DNA of 64,000 nucleotides, from positions 742,298 through 806,297 of the forward strand of contig JAGOBH010000002.1 of assembly GCA_017983495.1 (NCBI GenBank), given 5' to 3'. The position numbers were made by a program, and so were the translations under genes. Positions 35,959 through 43,757 of this stretch are shown here, in pieces; within the stretch, counting starts at the first letter, position 1, and every line of letters begins with the position of its first letter. This DNA comes from Pyrinomonadaceae bacterium (GTDB lineage Bacteria; Acidobacteriota; Blastocatellia; Pyrinomonadales; Pyrinomonadaceae). Below the pieces are notes generated by a model that was given only the letters and a program-made list of their open reading frames with translations, was not told the origin of the DNA and did no database searches.

Positions 35959-36405
35959 ATGGCCGATACTCAGAGTTATTCCAACCACACACGTTGGAAC
36001 CCGCTTTTTCATTTCATCCTGATGCCGCTGTTGGTGCTTAACCTCTTGTCGCATCTCGTTCGCCTGTTTTTGGCTGCTCCAGAAAGCGGCCGAAAGGCAC
36101 TGGCGTTTTGGGTAGTACTTAGCTTTGCATTGATCCTGTTGGCCCTCGCTTCGCGAATGCAGGCACTAAAGGCTCAGGATCGGACCATCAGGCTCGAGGA
36201 ACGCCTTAGATATCGGGAGCTGCTGTCGCCGGAACTTGCGCAGAAAGCGGCAGATCTGCCTGTCGGACAGATCATTGCACTGCGTTTTGCGTCTGACGAA
36301 GAGCTTGCGGACCTGGCCCAACAGGTGCTTGACGGCAAATTGACGAATCAGAAAGAGATCAAGATGGCGGTCAAGAATTGGCGTCCCGATCATCACCGGG
36401 TTTAA
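35959..36405 (+). CDS. DUF6526-like membrane protein
   Basis: A 148-residue protein. It starts with a short polar segment (NHTRWNPLFHF), two membrane helices (about 18-36 and 48-66), then a soluble helical tail with RYRELLSPELAQKA and KNWRPDHHRV. This layout fits the DUF6526 family. AAGGAG lies upstream of the ATG at 35959. It follows the ABC exporter by 23 bases and may share its transcript. The 3' end overlaps the convergent kinase gene by four bases. Confidence 0.75.
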   Translation: MADTQSYSNHTRWNPLFHFILMPLLVLNLLSHLVRLFLAAPESGRKALAFWVVLSFALILLALASRMQALKAQDRTIRLEERLRYRELLSPELAQKAADLPVGQIIALRFASDEELADLAQQVLDGKLTNQKEIKMAVKNWRPDHHRV

Positions 36406-37400
36406 GCCAGCTGTTCTTCGAGAACGTCCCTTAGCGTCGGAAATCGGTCGACGTTTCCGACCGCCCGGTGGACGATGCGAAACATCGGTTTGATGAACGG
36501 CACGAAGTACGTCTTGCCGCGGACGGATGATTGGTACGAGAACGTGCCGACGGCCTTTAGGCATCGCTGGATCGTTTGCAGGCGAAATTCGTACGCAAAT
36601 GCCGCCTCGTCCAGCTTTGGCAGACCGAGCGTCGTGCGGACGTTAAGAAAGTACTTGCGCCGTTCGGCAAGCCACTCGGGCGACGGCGGTTCTGTAATGC
36701 GGTCAAGGAGCAGCGAGACGAGGTCGTAGGCGGCGGAGCCGATACGTGCATCCTGGTGGTCGATGATCCGCATGTTGCCATTCGGGTCGAGCATCAGGTT
36801 GGCTGCGTGAAAATCCCGGTGGCAGAGCACCGACGCGTATGATTCGAGATCAGCGGCAAGCTCGGCGAATTCAGATTCGAGTTGTGCCGAAATACCCGAA
36901 GAAAGTGGGGCATTGAGATAAGTCTCAAAGTAGTGCTTCTTAAAGAAATCGAGCTCCCAAAGCAGCTTTTCCTTGTCAAACTTCATGCGGGACGCTACCG
37001 AGTTCATCTCGAACGCCCGAGCGGTCGCCGTCTGGATGCGTGCGATGAGCGAGATCGCCTCGTTCAGGAGCCGCGAGTAGCGATCGCCTTCGGACTGAAG
37101 CAGAACATCGCGTAAAACGGTGTTCCCAAGATCTTCCTGAATTATCACCCCCAAACCGCCGTCAAAATCGAGGATCTCGGCGACAGGCAAGTGACTGGCC
37201 AGAAAAAGCCTCGATACGTCGAGGAATGTCTGCTCTTCGGGGACAAACGGCTCGGGATACACACACGCGATCGCCTTTCCGCCCTGCCATTCGACTCGAA
37301 AATATTCACGCGTCGAAGCATCGGCAGTCAATGCGTCAAAGTCGGGCGAAAGCCCGTGAACACTGAGATATTGTTTCAGTCTTTCGACGATATCTGACAT
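36402..37400 (-). CDS. amgK: Sugar kinase AmgK (N-acetylmuramate/N-acetylglucosamine kinase-like)
   Basis: A 332-residue aminoglycoside-phosphotransferase-fold kinase. The catalytic loop is CHRDFHAANLML (HxDxxxxN) and the metal site is IDHQDARIG. The N-terminal ATP-binding part has DASTREYFRV. In the known peptidoglycan recycling route AmgK phosphorylates N-acetylmuramate at the anomeric carbon and MurU then makes the UDP-sugar. The MurU-like gene lies seven bases upstream, which supports the assignment. Without that neighbour it could only be called an APH-family kinase. Confidence 0.82.
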   Translation of the reverse strand: MSDIVERLKQYLSVHGLSPDFDALTADASTREYFRVEWQGGKAIACVYPEPFVPEEQTFLDVSRLFLASHLPVAEILDFDGGLGVIIQEDLGNTVLRDVLLQSEGDRYSRLLNEAISLIARIQTATARAFEMNSVASRMKFDKEKLLWELDFFKKHYFETYLNAPLSSGISAQLESEFAELAADLESYASVLCHRDFHAANLMLDPNGNMRIIDHQDARIGSAAYDLVSLLLDRITEPPSPEWLAERRKYFLNVRTTLGLPKLDEAAFAYEFRLQTIQRCLKAVGTFSYQSSVRGKTYFVPFIKPMFRIVHRAVGNVDRFPTLRDVLEEQLA

Positions 37401-37407
37401 TATCAGC

Positions 37408-38406
37408 CTAGTTTAGCGGAACGATGTAATTCTCACCTTGAATATAACCCTTTAGAGCCTTTTCCGGTATCTCGGTACAATTACGGACCATGTCAGCCCG
37501 GACGATCGCAACATTCTCAAAATGCTCGCCGGGCCCGATCGTGACGCCGTCCGCGATGATCGTCCGGTAGAGCACAGCTCCGTCGCCAATGGTCACGTCG
37601 TCCCATAACACAGAATCCTTAAGGCTTGCTGCCCCGGCAAGCGTGCAGTTGTGACCAAAATAGACATCTCCGCTGCCCATCATAGCCAGCGAGATATCGA
37701 GATAACGCGGAATTGTGGACAGTTCGAACCAATTTGCATCGGTCACAAATGCCGCGATCTTTTCGCCTTTCGCAAGTGCCGGATTGTAGAATGTCGGAAC
37801 GATGTCCGAATAGACGCCCCGCGGGATATAGTCGAAAACGCGCGGTTCCATAATATGGATCCCCGTAAACATCAGCGGCGTGAACATTTCGTGCTCGGTA
37901 TCACGCAGTTCTTCCTCGGTAACAGGGGTCGCGTAATCGCCAAAGCCGGTCAAAAAACCATCAGATGTATCAACGATAGTGAACTTTTCGCGTTTCGAAT
38001 TCGGCTTCAGCACCATCGTCGCGATCGCTCCGGAACTCTTGTGCAGCTCGATAGCCGCCGCGATGTCGATATCGGTGATGATCTTGCCGTTAACGACGAT
38101 GAATGTATCATCTTCGAGAAACTGACGTGCGTTGTCGAGGCCGCCGGCCGTGCCGAGGATCTTTGGCTCCTCGCGTGTGTAGTCGATGTGAACGCCAAAC
38201 GCTCCGCCGTCGCCGAGGGCGTCGATGACCGAATCGGGTTGGTGATGCAGATTTACAACAAAATCTTCGATGCCGAATTTGGCGACATACTCAGCGACAT
38301 AGCCAACCAGCGGCTTGCCCAAAAATGGGATCGCCGGCTTGGTTCGGTCGATAGTCAGTGGAAATAGCCTGGTTCCAAAACCGGCGGCTAGGATCATCGC
38401 TTTCAT
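37408..38406 (-). CDS. murU: Sugar-1-phosphate nucleotidyltransferase (MurU-like)
   Basis: A 332-residue nucleotidyltransferase with the signature MILAAGFGTRLFPLT at the N-terminus and a Lys in KPAIPFLGKP. The catalytic domain is followed by left-handed beta-helix hexapeptide-like repeats near the C-terminus (DSVLWDDVTIGDGAVL). It probably makes UDP-MurNAc from the AmgK product. The helix tail makes it longer than Pseudomonas MurU (about 220 residues) and more like mannose-1-phosphate guanylyltransferases, so the nucleotide is uncertain. It heads the two-gene unit. Confidence 0.8.
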   Translation of the reverse strand: MKAMILAAGFGTRLFPLTIDRTKPAIPFLGKPLVGYVAEYVAKFGIEDFVVNLHHQPDSVIDALGDGGAFGVHIDYTREEPKILGTAGGLDNARQFLEDDTFIVVNGKIITDIDIAAAIELHKSSGAIATMVLKPNSKREKFTIVDTSDGFLTGFGDYATPVTEEELRDTEHEMFTPLMFTGIHIMEPRVFDYIPRGVYSDIVPTFYNPALAKGEKIAAFVTDANWFELSTIPRYLDISLAMMGSGDVYFGHNCTLAGAASLKDSVLWDDVTIGDGAVLYRTIIADGVTIGPGEHFENVAIVRADMVRNCTEIPEKALKGYIQGENYIVPLN

Positions 38407-38473
38407 AAATGCGTGTCGAACGTCGAACTAACATTTTATCGAATCGAAAATATAAGTCTAATCAGCATTGTTA

Positions 38474-38512
38474 ACAAAAATAAAAATGGGCCGGTACACG
38501 CGGTACCGGCCC
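38474..38512 (-). terminator. Terminator of the P-domain FG-GAP gene
   Basis: GGGCCGGTAC (38488-38497) pairs with GTACCGGCCC (38503-38512). On the minus strand it is followed by ATTTTTATTTTTG. This is a strong intrinsic terminator for the gene ending at 38539. Confidence 0.92.
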
Positions 38513-38538
38513 AAAAGAGGGCAAATGTTGCCGTCAAA

Positions 38539-40059
38539 CTAATGCGAATTGTAATTCGCGACAGGATAGTCGCCGTTTGCACCCCATTCGAACTTGCTTA
38601 CGCCCGCCGTGCTACCGAGAGCGTAGAAAAAGTTCTGTGTCGGGTCCACATTCGGCCGCCATATCGCGACGTCGGTTTTACCGTCGCCATCATAGTCGCC
38701 CTGTGCGACGAAATCAGTCGCTGAGGTTCCGAAGATCGCGAAAGGTGTTGCAGTTACCACTCCCGTCGAACTCGGACGAACGAACCAGTTGATGTTTCCG
38801 CCGATGCCGCGAATTGTTGCAATGTCAGTCTTGCCGTCGCCATCATAGTCGCCGGGGACAATTACGTCAGTCGGAGTGCCGAATACGATCGAATCATTTG
38901 TTCCGGCCGCGAACAACCGCCAGAAACGGGCCTGACCGCCGCCATTGTTTCGCTGAATTACGAAATCATTCTTGGCGTCACCGTCATAATCGCCGGGTGC
39001 AGGGAAGTCACCGTTCTGTCCCCACGGGACGAACGTAACAGGGCCGGCGGCGACTGATCGGAAGTACCATGTGCTCTGGTCTCCAGCACCCAATCCGGCC
39101 CGATATACGGCGACATCTGCTTTGCCGTCGCCGCTGTAGTCACCAACAACAGTTGGGTCATCACCGGTCTGACCGAAGAGCTCGGTCCTGACGGTACTGG
39201 TCTGGCTCTGGAAAATGTAAAATGCCGCGACGGTAGCCGCACCTGGACGCCATACGGCAATGTCAGTCTTGTTATCGCCGTCATAGTCCTCGGGGACAAA
39301 AAAGTCAGAGGCGGTTCCCCAGGCACGGATGTCGTAACACGCGGGTTCAGCCTGACCGTTGATGCAGCTGAACCATGTTATCTGACCGGTTGGCCCGCCG
39401 CCCGTGTTTCGAACAACCGAATAATCAGTCTTGCCATCGCCGTTATAATCGACGGGAGCACTCCCGACCGTTGCTGTCGGTGCGGTGATCGTGAGATTTG
39501 CCGCGGTTACCGAACCCGTATCAAGCTCACCGCCATCGCGGAAACTAAGGGTCCATGTTCCGTTCGCTGTCGGAATTCCGGTAAATGCCGCATTCATAGC
39601 TGTTTGTGTACCGGTAAGCGGTGCAGCCGTTCGATACGATCCTGCGGGCGTCGTAGTTGTCGCGTTCGTCCAAAAGTTACCGGCCGCAAGGTCATTGAAG
39701 GTGTAAAGCCCAAGCAAATCATTCCCGCTGCCGCAACCGGTGGCAGTCGCCGAACCGGTCTGCTTCGTGATGGTATGAGCGGTGCCATTCGGAGCCGTCA
39801 GCACGATGTCGAGATCGCCTCGCCACGAATGGGTCAATGTGAAATCTACGGAAACAACCGTTGGGGCTCCGGAAAACCCGGTTGCCGCAAAACTAACATT
39901 GAGGGGCGCTCCAAAATCGCCGCACGCCGTGCCACCAACAGGGCCATCAGGAATGGCACCAAACCCGGCACCGGGGAACGTGGTCTGAGCCGAAACGGCA
40001 CCCACGCACATCACAAGGCCAACAAGAAACACACCTAACGAAACGATTCTATTTTTCAT
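38539..40059 (-). CDS. Secreted P-domain plus FG-GAP/VCBS repeat protein
   Basis: A 506-residue secreted protein with a signal peptide (1-24, ending VSAQ). Residues about 30-190 resemble the proprotein-convertase P domain (DFTLTHSWRGDLDIVLTAPNGT). From about 200 to the end come roughly six to seven FG-GAP-like repeats with calcium-binding D-x-D-x-D-G loops (DYNGDGKTDYSVVRN, DYDGDNKTDIAVWRP and variants). It probably forms a beta-propeller-like surface domain. The C-terminal half closely resembles that of the neighbouring gene at 40367. Likely surface attachment, but no partner is visible. Confidence 0.88.
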   Translation of the reverse strand: MKNRIVSLGVFLVGLVMCVGAVSAQTTFPGAGFGAIPDGPVGGTACGDFGAPLNVSFAATGFSGAPTVVSVDFTLTHSWRGDLDIVLTAPNGTAHTITKQTGSATATGCGSGNDLLGLYTFNDLAAGNFWTNATTTTPAGSYRTAAPLTGTQTAMNAAFTGIPTANGTWTLSFRDGGELDTGSVTAANLTITAPTATVGSAPVDYNGDGKTDYSVVRNTGGGPTGQITWFSCINGQAEPACYDIRAWGTASDFFVPEDYDGDNKTDIAVWRPGAATVAAFYIFQSQTSTVRTELFGQTGDDPTVVGDYSGDGKADVAVYRAGLGAGDQSTWYFRSVAAGPVTFVPWGQNGDFPAPGDYDGDAKNDFVIQRNNGGGQARFWRLFAAGTNDSIVFGTPTDVIVPGDYDGDGKTDIATIRGIGGNINWFVRPSSTGVVTATPFAIFGTSATDFVAQGDYDGDGKTDVAIWRPNVDPTQNFFYALGSTAGVSKFEWGANGDYPVANYNSH

Positions 40060-40307
40060 AATTGATATCTTATCCTACCAGGATCAATCAGCTGCGGCTT
40101 AGTGCCCAAACTGGTTTAGCAGTGATCCGAATTTATTGAAAACTCACTCTATGAGTTAATTAACTGGAATCCCATTAAGCTACATCGAATCTGTGAAATT
40201 GTCAACGGAGTGCGGGCCGCAGTGTGTCGTGAGCAACCTGATTCAAAGGAACAATTCTAATTCGGCTTACAAAGTGTTCACGAGATCCAGATCCGAAAAT
40301 GATCCAC

Positions 40308-40345
40308 AAAAAAAGAGTGGTTGGAAGAAAAACTTCCAACCACTC
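40308..40345 (-). terminator. Terminator of the anchor-J FG-GAP gene
   Basis: A 13-base stem (GAGTGGTTGGAAG, 40315-40327, with 40333-40345) is followed on the minus strand by a run of seven T. The remaining DNA between 40060 and 40366 shows no gene or repeat that I can support and presumably holds the promoter of the 38539-40059 gene. Confidence 0.93.
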
Positions 40346-40366
40346 ATGTTCATTCTGCACTATGAA

Positions 40367-41956
40367 TTAGTGACTATTATAGTTAGCAACCGGAAAGTCG
40401 CCGGTAGATCCGAGAGTAAAGTTACTGACTGCACCACTAGCTGTGCTGCGGACCCAGAAAACTCCGGCACGCCAGACTGCAACATCTGTCTTTCCGTCGC
40501 CGTCATAATCACCCTGAATCGGGGAATCAGATGCCGATGCGCCAAATGATACTTGTTGATCAGCACCGCCACCGGAGGGTCTCCAATACCAGACTACTAC
40601 ACCACCCGATCCACGAACCGTAGCGATATCAGTTTTGCCGTCACCGTCATAGTCACCCGGCACGACGACGTCGGTGGGTGTACCGAATACGGTAAAGGAC
40701 GTTGCTCCGGTCGAAAGTTTCGTCCAGAATGCCGCCTGGCCGCCGCCAATGCTCCGCTGTATGGCGAAGTCAGCACTTCCGTTTCCGTCATAGTCACCCG
40801 GAGCCGGGAAATCACCATTCTGCCCCCAAGGCATATAGGTAACAGGTCCGTTAGCAACGGTACGATAATACCAGAAACTCGGATCTCCGGAAGCTGCACC
40901 CGCACGATAAACCGCAAGGTCAGCACTGCCGTCGCCATTGTAGTCGTCGACCACCGATGGATCGTCACCTGTCTGTCCAAATGCCTCTACACGAACCGTG
41001 CTAGTCGCACTATTGAAAATGTAGAATGAGGCGACCGTCGGAGCACCGGGACGCCACACCGCTATATCATCCTTGTTATCGTTGTCGAAATCCTCGGTAA
41101 TAAAGAAGTCCGTCTCAAGGCCCCAGGCAAATGCCGCAGTCGGATTTGCCGAGTTATTCAGGTTGTAGAACCACGTGACCTGTCCGCCTGGACCGCCGCC
41201 CGTGTTGCGAACAACAGCGTAATCCGTGCGACCGTCACCGTTAAAGTCGACCGGAGCATCACCGGGTGCTGCCGGCGTTCCCGGGGTGTAGCTAAATGTG
41301 TCAATACCGATAAAGTTCGAGTTGTCGCCAGTCGGGCCGCCGCCTTCGACAAAATAGCGGAATGCAAGACGTCCGCTGGTCGGCCCTGAAAGTCCTGAGA
41401 TCGTGATCGTGTACTCCGTCCAAACTTCCGGATAGACACCACCCGTGTCATAGAACGGGTTGATATCAAGAAGAAGCGTGGTGAAGTCGCCAATACCGGT
41501 CGGGCCCGTTCCTACATTTGTGCTGGCTCCTGCGGTCGAAAGACGAACCTGTAGGCGATCCGGGAACGGATTTGCCGTCGTGGTACGTGTCCAGAATTTG
41601 TAAACATCACCGTTATTCATGGTGCGGTTCGGAGCCATCAGCCAGTTGCTGATCGTATTTGTACCGGTAGTATTGTTGAAATTCGCACCGATATATGCGG
41701 TTGGGGGTCCCGATTGTGACGTTAACGTCGCACTGCCCTGGAACCAGCCGGTCGTACCGACAGGCACGCTGTTATTCTGTGTCGCCCAGCCAGCGGCAGG
41801 AAGGGTGGTAATGACGTCAAAGCCCTCGGTGATAGCCTGTGCCTTCACCATCGAAACTCCAAAGCCGATAAACATCGCCAAAGCCAACATCGTCGAAAAC
41901 GTTCTTACGGACGTTCCGGTTGACCAAAAATCACTGAATTTTCGTATATTTCGCAT
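40367..41956 (-). CDS. Secreted anchor-J domain plus FG-GAP/VCBS repeat protein
   Basis: A 529-residue secreted protein with a long signal region (about 1-40, ending VKAQ). Residues about 44-220 look like a choice-of-anchor J/cleaved-adhesin jelly roll (ITEGFDVITTLPAAGWATQN, then GVYPEVWTEYTITISGL). The C-terminal 300 residues are FG-GAP repeats (DFNGDGRTDYAVVRN, DYDGDGKTDIATVRG and so on), nearly parallel to the gene at 38539. Both end in the same GDFPVANYNSH-like tail. The different N-termini on a shared propeller suggest module exchange. Likely surface exposed. Confidence 0.88.
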   Translation of the reverse strand: MRNIRKFSDFWSTGTSVRTFSTMLALAMFIGFGVSMVKAQAITEGFDVITTLPAAGWATQNNSVPVGTTGWFQGSATLTSQSGPPTAYIGANFNNTTGTNTISNWLMAPNRTMNNGDVYKFWTRTTTANPFPDRLQVRLSTAGASTNVGTGPTGIGDFTTLLLDINPFYDTGGVYPEVWTEYTITISGLSGPTSGRLAFRYFVEGGGPTGDNSNFIGIDTFSYTPGTPAAPGDAPVDFNGDGRTDYAVVRNTGGGPGGQVTWFYNLNNSANPTAAFAWGLETDFFITEDFDNDNKDDIAVWRPGAPTVASFYIFNSATSTVRVEAFGQTGDDPSVVDDYNGDGSADLAVYRAGAASGDPSFWYYRTVANGPVTYMPWGQNGDFPAPGDYDGNGSADFAIQRSIGGGQAAFWTKLSTGATSFTVFGTPTDVVVPGDYDGDGKTDIATVRGSGGVVVWYWRPSGGGADQQVSFGASASDSPIQGDYDGDGKTDVAVWRAGVFWVRSTASGAVSNFTLGSTGDFPVANYNSH

Positions 41957-42275
41957 GAGTCTCCCCTAATTTTATCCAAGTACAAATAGGTACTGAAAAG
42001 TTCTGCAATGAAAACAATTTTTACGTCTAAACATCGTGAGTCTACTCCCAAGAGCACTGATTGTCAAGACTTGCAATGCCCCTGCGGGGCAATTGGAATC
42101 GACATCCGAAGCAGTTTGAACGTCGATTAAATACTCGCCGCAATCATCGGCTGACTCCCCGATCTATCGGTCGAAAAGTATACCCACGCGATTGGCTTCA
42201 AATTGATTGTTCCGTACAATATCTAAAAAGTACGAATTAGCGAAATTACCAGATAAATATCGAGGGAAGATATCG
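41957..42275. other. 319-bp gap without a gene
   Basis: This holds the 5' regions of two divergent genes. A small hairpin TGCCCCTGCGGGGCA is at 42076-42090. An upstream extension of the following reading frame (42207-42275) is not used because the ATG at 42276 has a better ribosome site. Nothing else is supported. Confidence 0.6.
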
Positions 42276-42827
42276 ATGGAAAACTCACACGAGCGCATCA
42301 TTACTATTTTCGGAGGATCAAAGTGCACCGAAAATTCAGAGGAATACAAGCAAGCCATGGATCTCGGTGCGAGGCTTGCGGAGGCGGGGTTTACAATATG
42401 TACCGGTGGTTATCTCGGGATCATGGAAGCTGCGTCACGCGGCGCGCGTGAGAAGGGCGGACGCGTGCTCGGTATCGTTATGAACCAGTTCAAGTCGGAG
42501 CCAAATCGTTTCCTGACCGATAAGGTGGCGACCGATCATTTCTATGACAGACTGCAAAACCTGATCATGCGGTCGGTCGGGTTCGTTGCTTTTCGCGGCG
42601 GAATGGGAACAGTTACGGAGATCTCATTGGTTTGGAACAAACTACAGACCAAGGTGATCGGAAAAAGACCGCTGGTGTTACTCGGCGATTGCTGGAAGCC
42701 GGTCGTCGACGCGTGGCAAAACTCGCTCGCCGTCAGCCCATCCGATATTGCGATACTCGATTTTGCGGACGATGCCGAACAGGCATTTGATATCATTTCT
42801 CGGAAATCAAAGGGAGTTACTTTATGA
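42276..42827 (+). CDS. LOG family protein
   Basis: A 183-residue Rossmann-like protein of the LOG (cytokinin riboside monophosphate phosphoribohydrolase)/lysine-decarboxylase-like family. The first motif is IFGGSKCTENSEEYKQA. The nucleotide-binding loop reads RGGMGTVTE instead of the usual PGGxGTxxE. LOG proteins cleave nucleoside monophosphates to base and ribose phosphate. The Pro-to-Arg change leaves activity uncertain. GAGGGAAG before the ATG at 42276 decides the start. It overlaps the next gene by four bases (ATGA). Confidence 0.85.
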   Translation: MENSHERIITIFGGSKCTENSEEYKQAMDLGARLAEAGFTICTGGYLGIMEAASRGAREKGGRVLGIVMNQFKSEPNRFLTDKVATDHFYDRLQNLIMRSVGFVAFRGGMGTVTEISLVWNKLQTKVIGKRPLVLLGDCWKPVVDAWQNSLAVSPSDIAILDFADDAEQAFDIISRKSKGVTL

Positions 42828-43726
42828 ATTGTCCTAAATGCAACGCTTCATTGATCGATAATGCTCGTTTTTGTGGCTCGTGCGGTTTCACGATAGCGGC
42901 CGCCGCCCCAGCGGCAATTCCGCCTCCCGTAGTGCCGCAAGCCCAGGCTTCGGCAGCCCAGCACTCCGGCGGAGCCTTTAACTTTGACACGGACGGGCGC
43001 GGACAGGGACGCGGATATACCTGGGCGATCGAGCATCAGGGTGCGTTTGCACTTGCCGTCGTCAACCTTCAGCCCGAGGCAGCGATCTGCGCCGAGGCAG
43101 GAGCGATGGTCTCGATGTCGGGAAACGTCGAACTCCATTCAGAAATGAAGGGCGGCGTTTTTGGTGCTCTTAAGCGTGCGGTTGGCGGTGAATCGGCATT
43201 TGTTTCGACATTTACCGCAAAAGGCGGGGCGGGCGAAGTGACGCTCGCACCCGGTGCTCCCGGAGATATTGCCGGACTCGAAATGGGTAACCAGACGTTT
43301 TGCGTCCAGTCGAGTTCATATTTAGCGGGCGATCAGTCACTCGCCGTTGACACCAAAATGGCCGGGGCGAAATCATTCTTTGGCGGCGAAGGTCTCTTCG
43401 TACTTCAGGTTTCCGGCACCGGATTACTTCTTGTATCTTCATTCGGTGCGATCCACCGGAAAACGCTCCGGCCGGGCGAGCAGTATGTCGTCGATACCGG
43501 CCATCTTGTTGCGTGGGAAGGCCATATGCAATACAACCTGAGGAAGGCGGCAAAAAGTGGATATTTCCGCAGTTTCCTAAGCGGCGAGGGACTGGTTGCC
43601 GAGTTCAGCGGTCCCGGCGAGATCCTGATCCAGACCAGGAATCTGGCAGCATTTGCCGGGTTGCTCAAGCCGTTCTTCCCGTCGCAAGGGGGCAGCGGCG
43701 GCAGCGGATTTAGCTTTGGCAGCTAA
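42824..43726 (+). CDS. AIM24 family protein with zinc ribbon
   Basis: A 300-residue protein. An N-terminal zinc ribbon (MNCPKCNASLIDNARFCGSCG) is joined by an Ala/Pro linker to an AIM24/TIGR00266 beta-rich domain (about 65-285). It contains EAGAMVSMSGNVELHSEM and GEGLFVLQVSGTG and ends in a Gly/Ser-rich tail. The biochemical role of this family is not established. It is translationally coupled to the LOG gene and precedes PTS enzyme I by 31 bases. Confidence 0.88.
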   Translation: MNCPKCNASLIDNARFCGSCGFTIAAAAPAAIPPPVVPQAQASAAQHSGGAFNFDTDGRGQGRGYTWAIEHQGAFALAVVNLQPEAAICAEAGAMVSMSGNVELHSEMKGGVFGALKRAVGGESAFVSTFTAKGGAGEVTLAPGAPGDIAGLEMGNQTFCVQSSSYLAGDQSLAVDTKMAGAKSFFGGEGLFVLQVSGTGLLLVSSFGAIHRKTLRPGEQYVVDTGHLVAWEGHMQYNLRKAAKSGYFRSFLSGEGLVAEFSGPGEILIQTRNLAAFAGLLKPFFPSQGGSGGSGFSFGS

Positions 43727-43757
43727 CGGTCGCCGTTCATAGCTGTTAGTATTCAAT

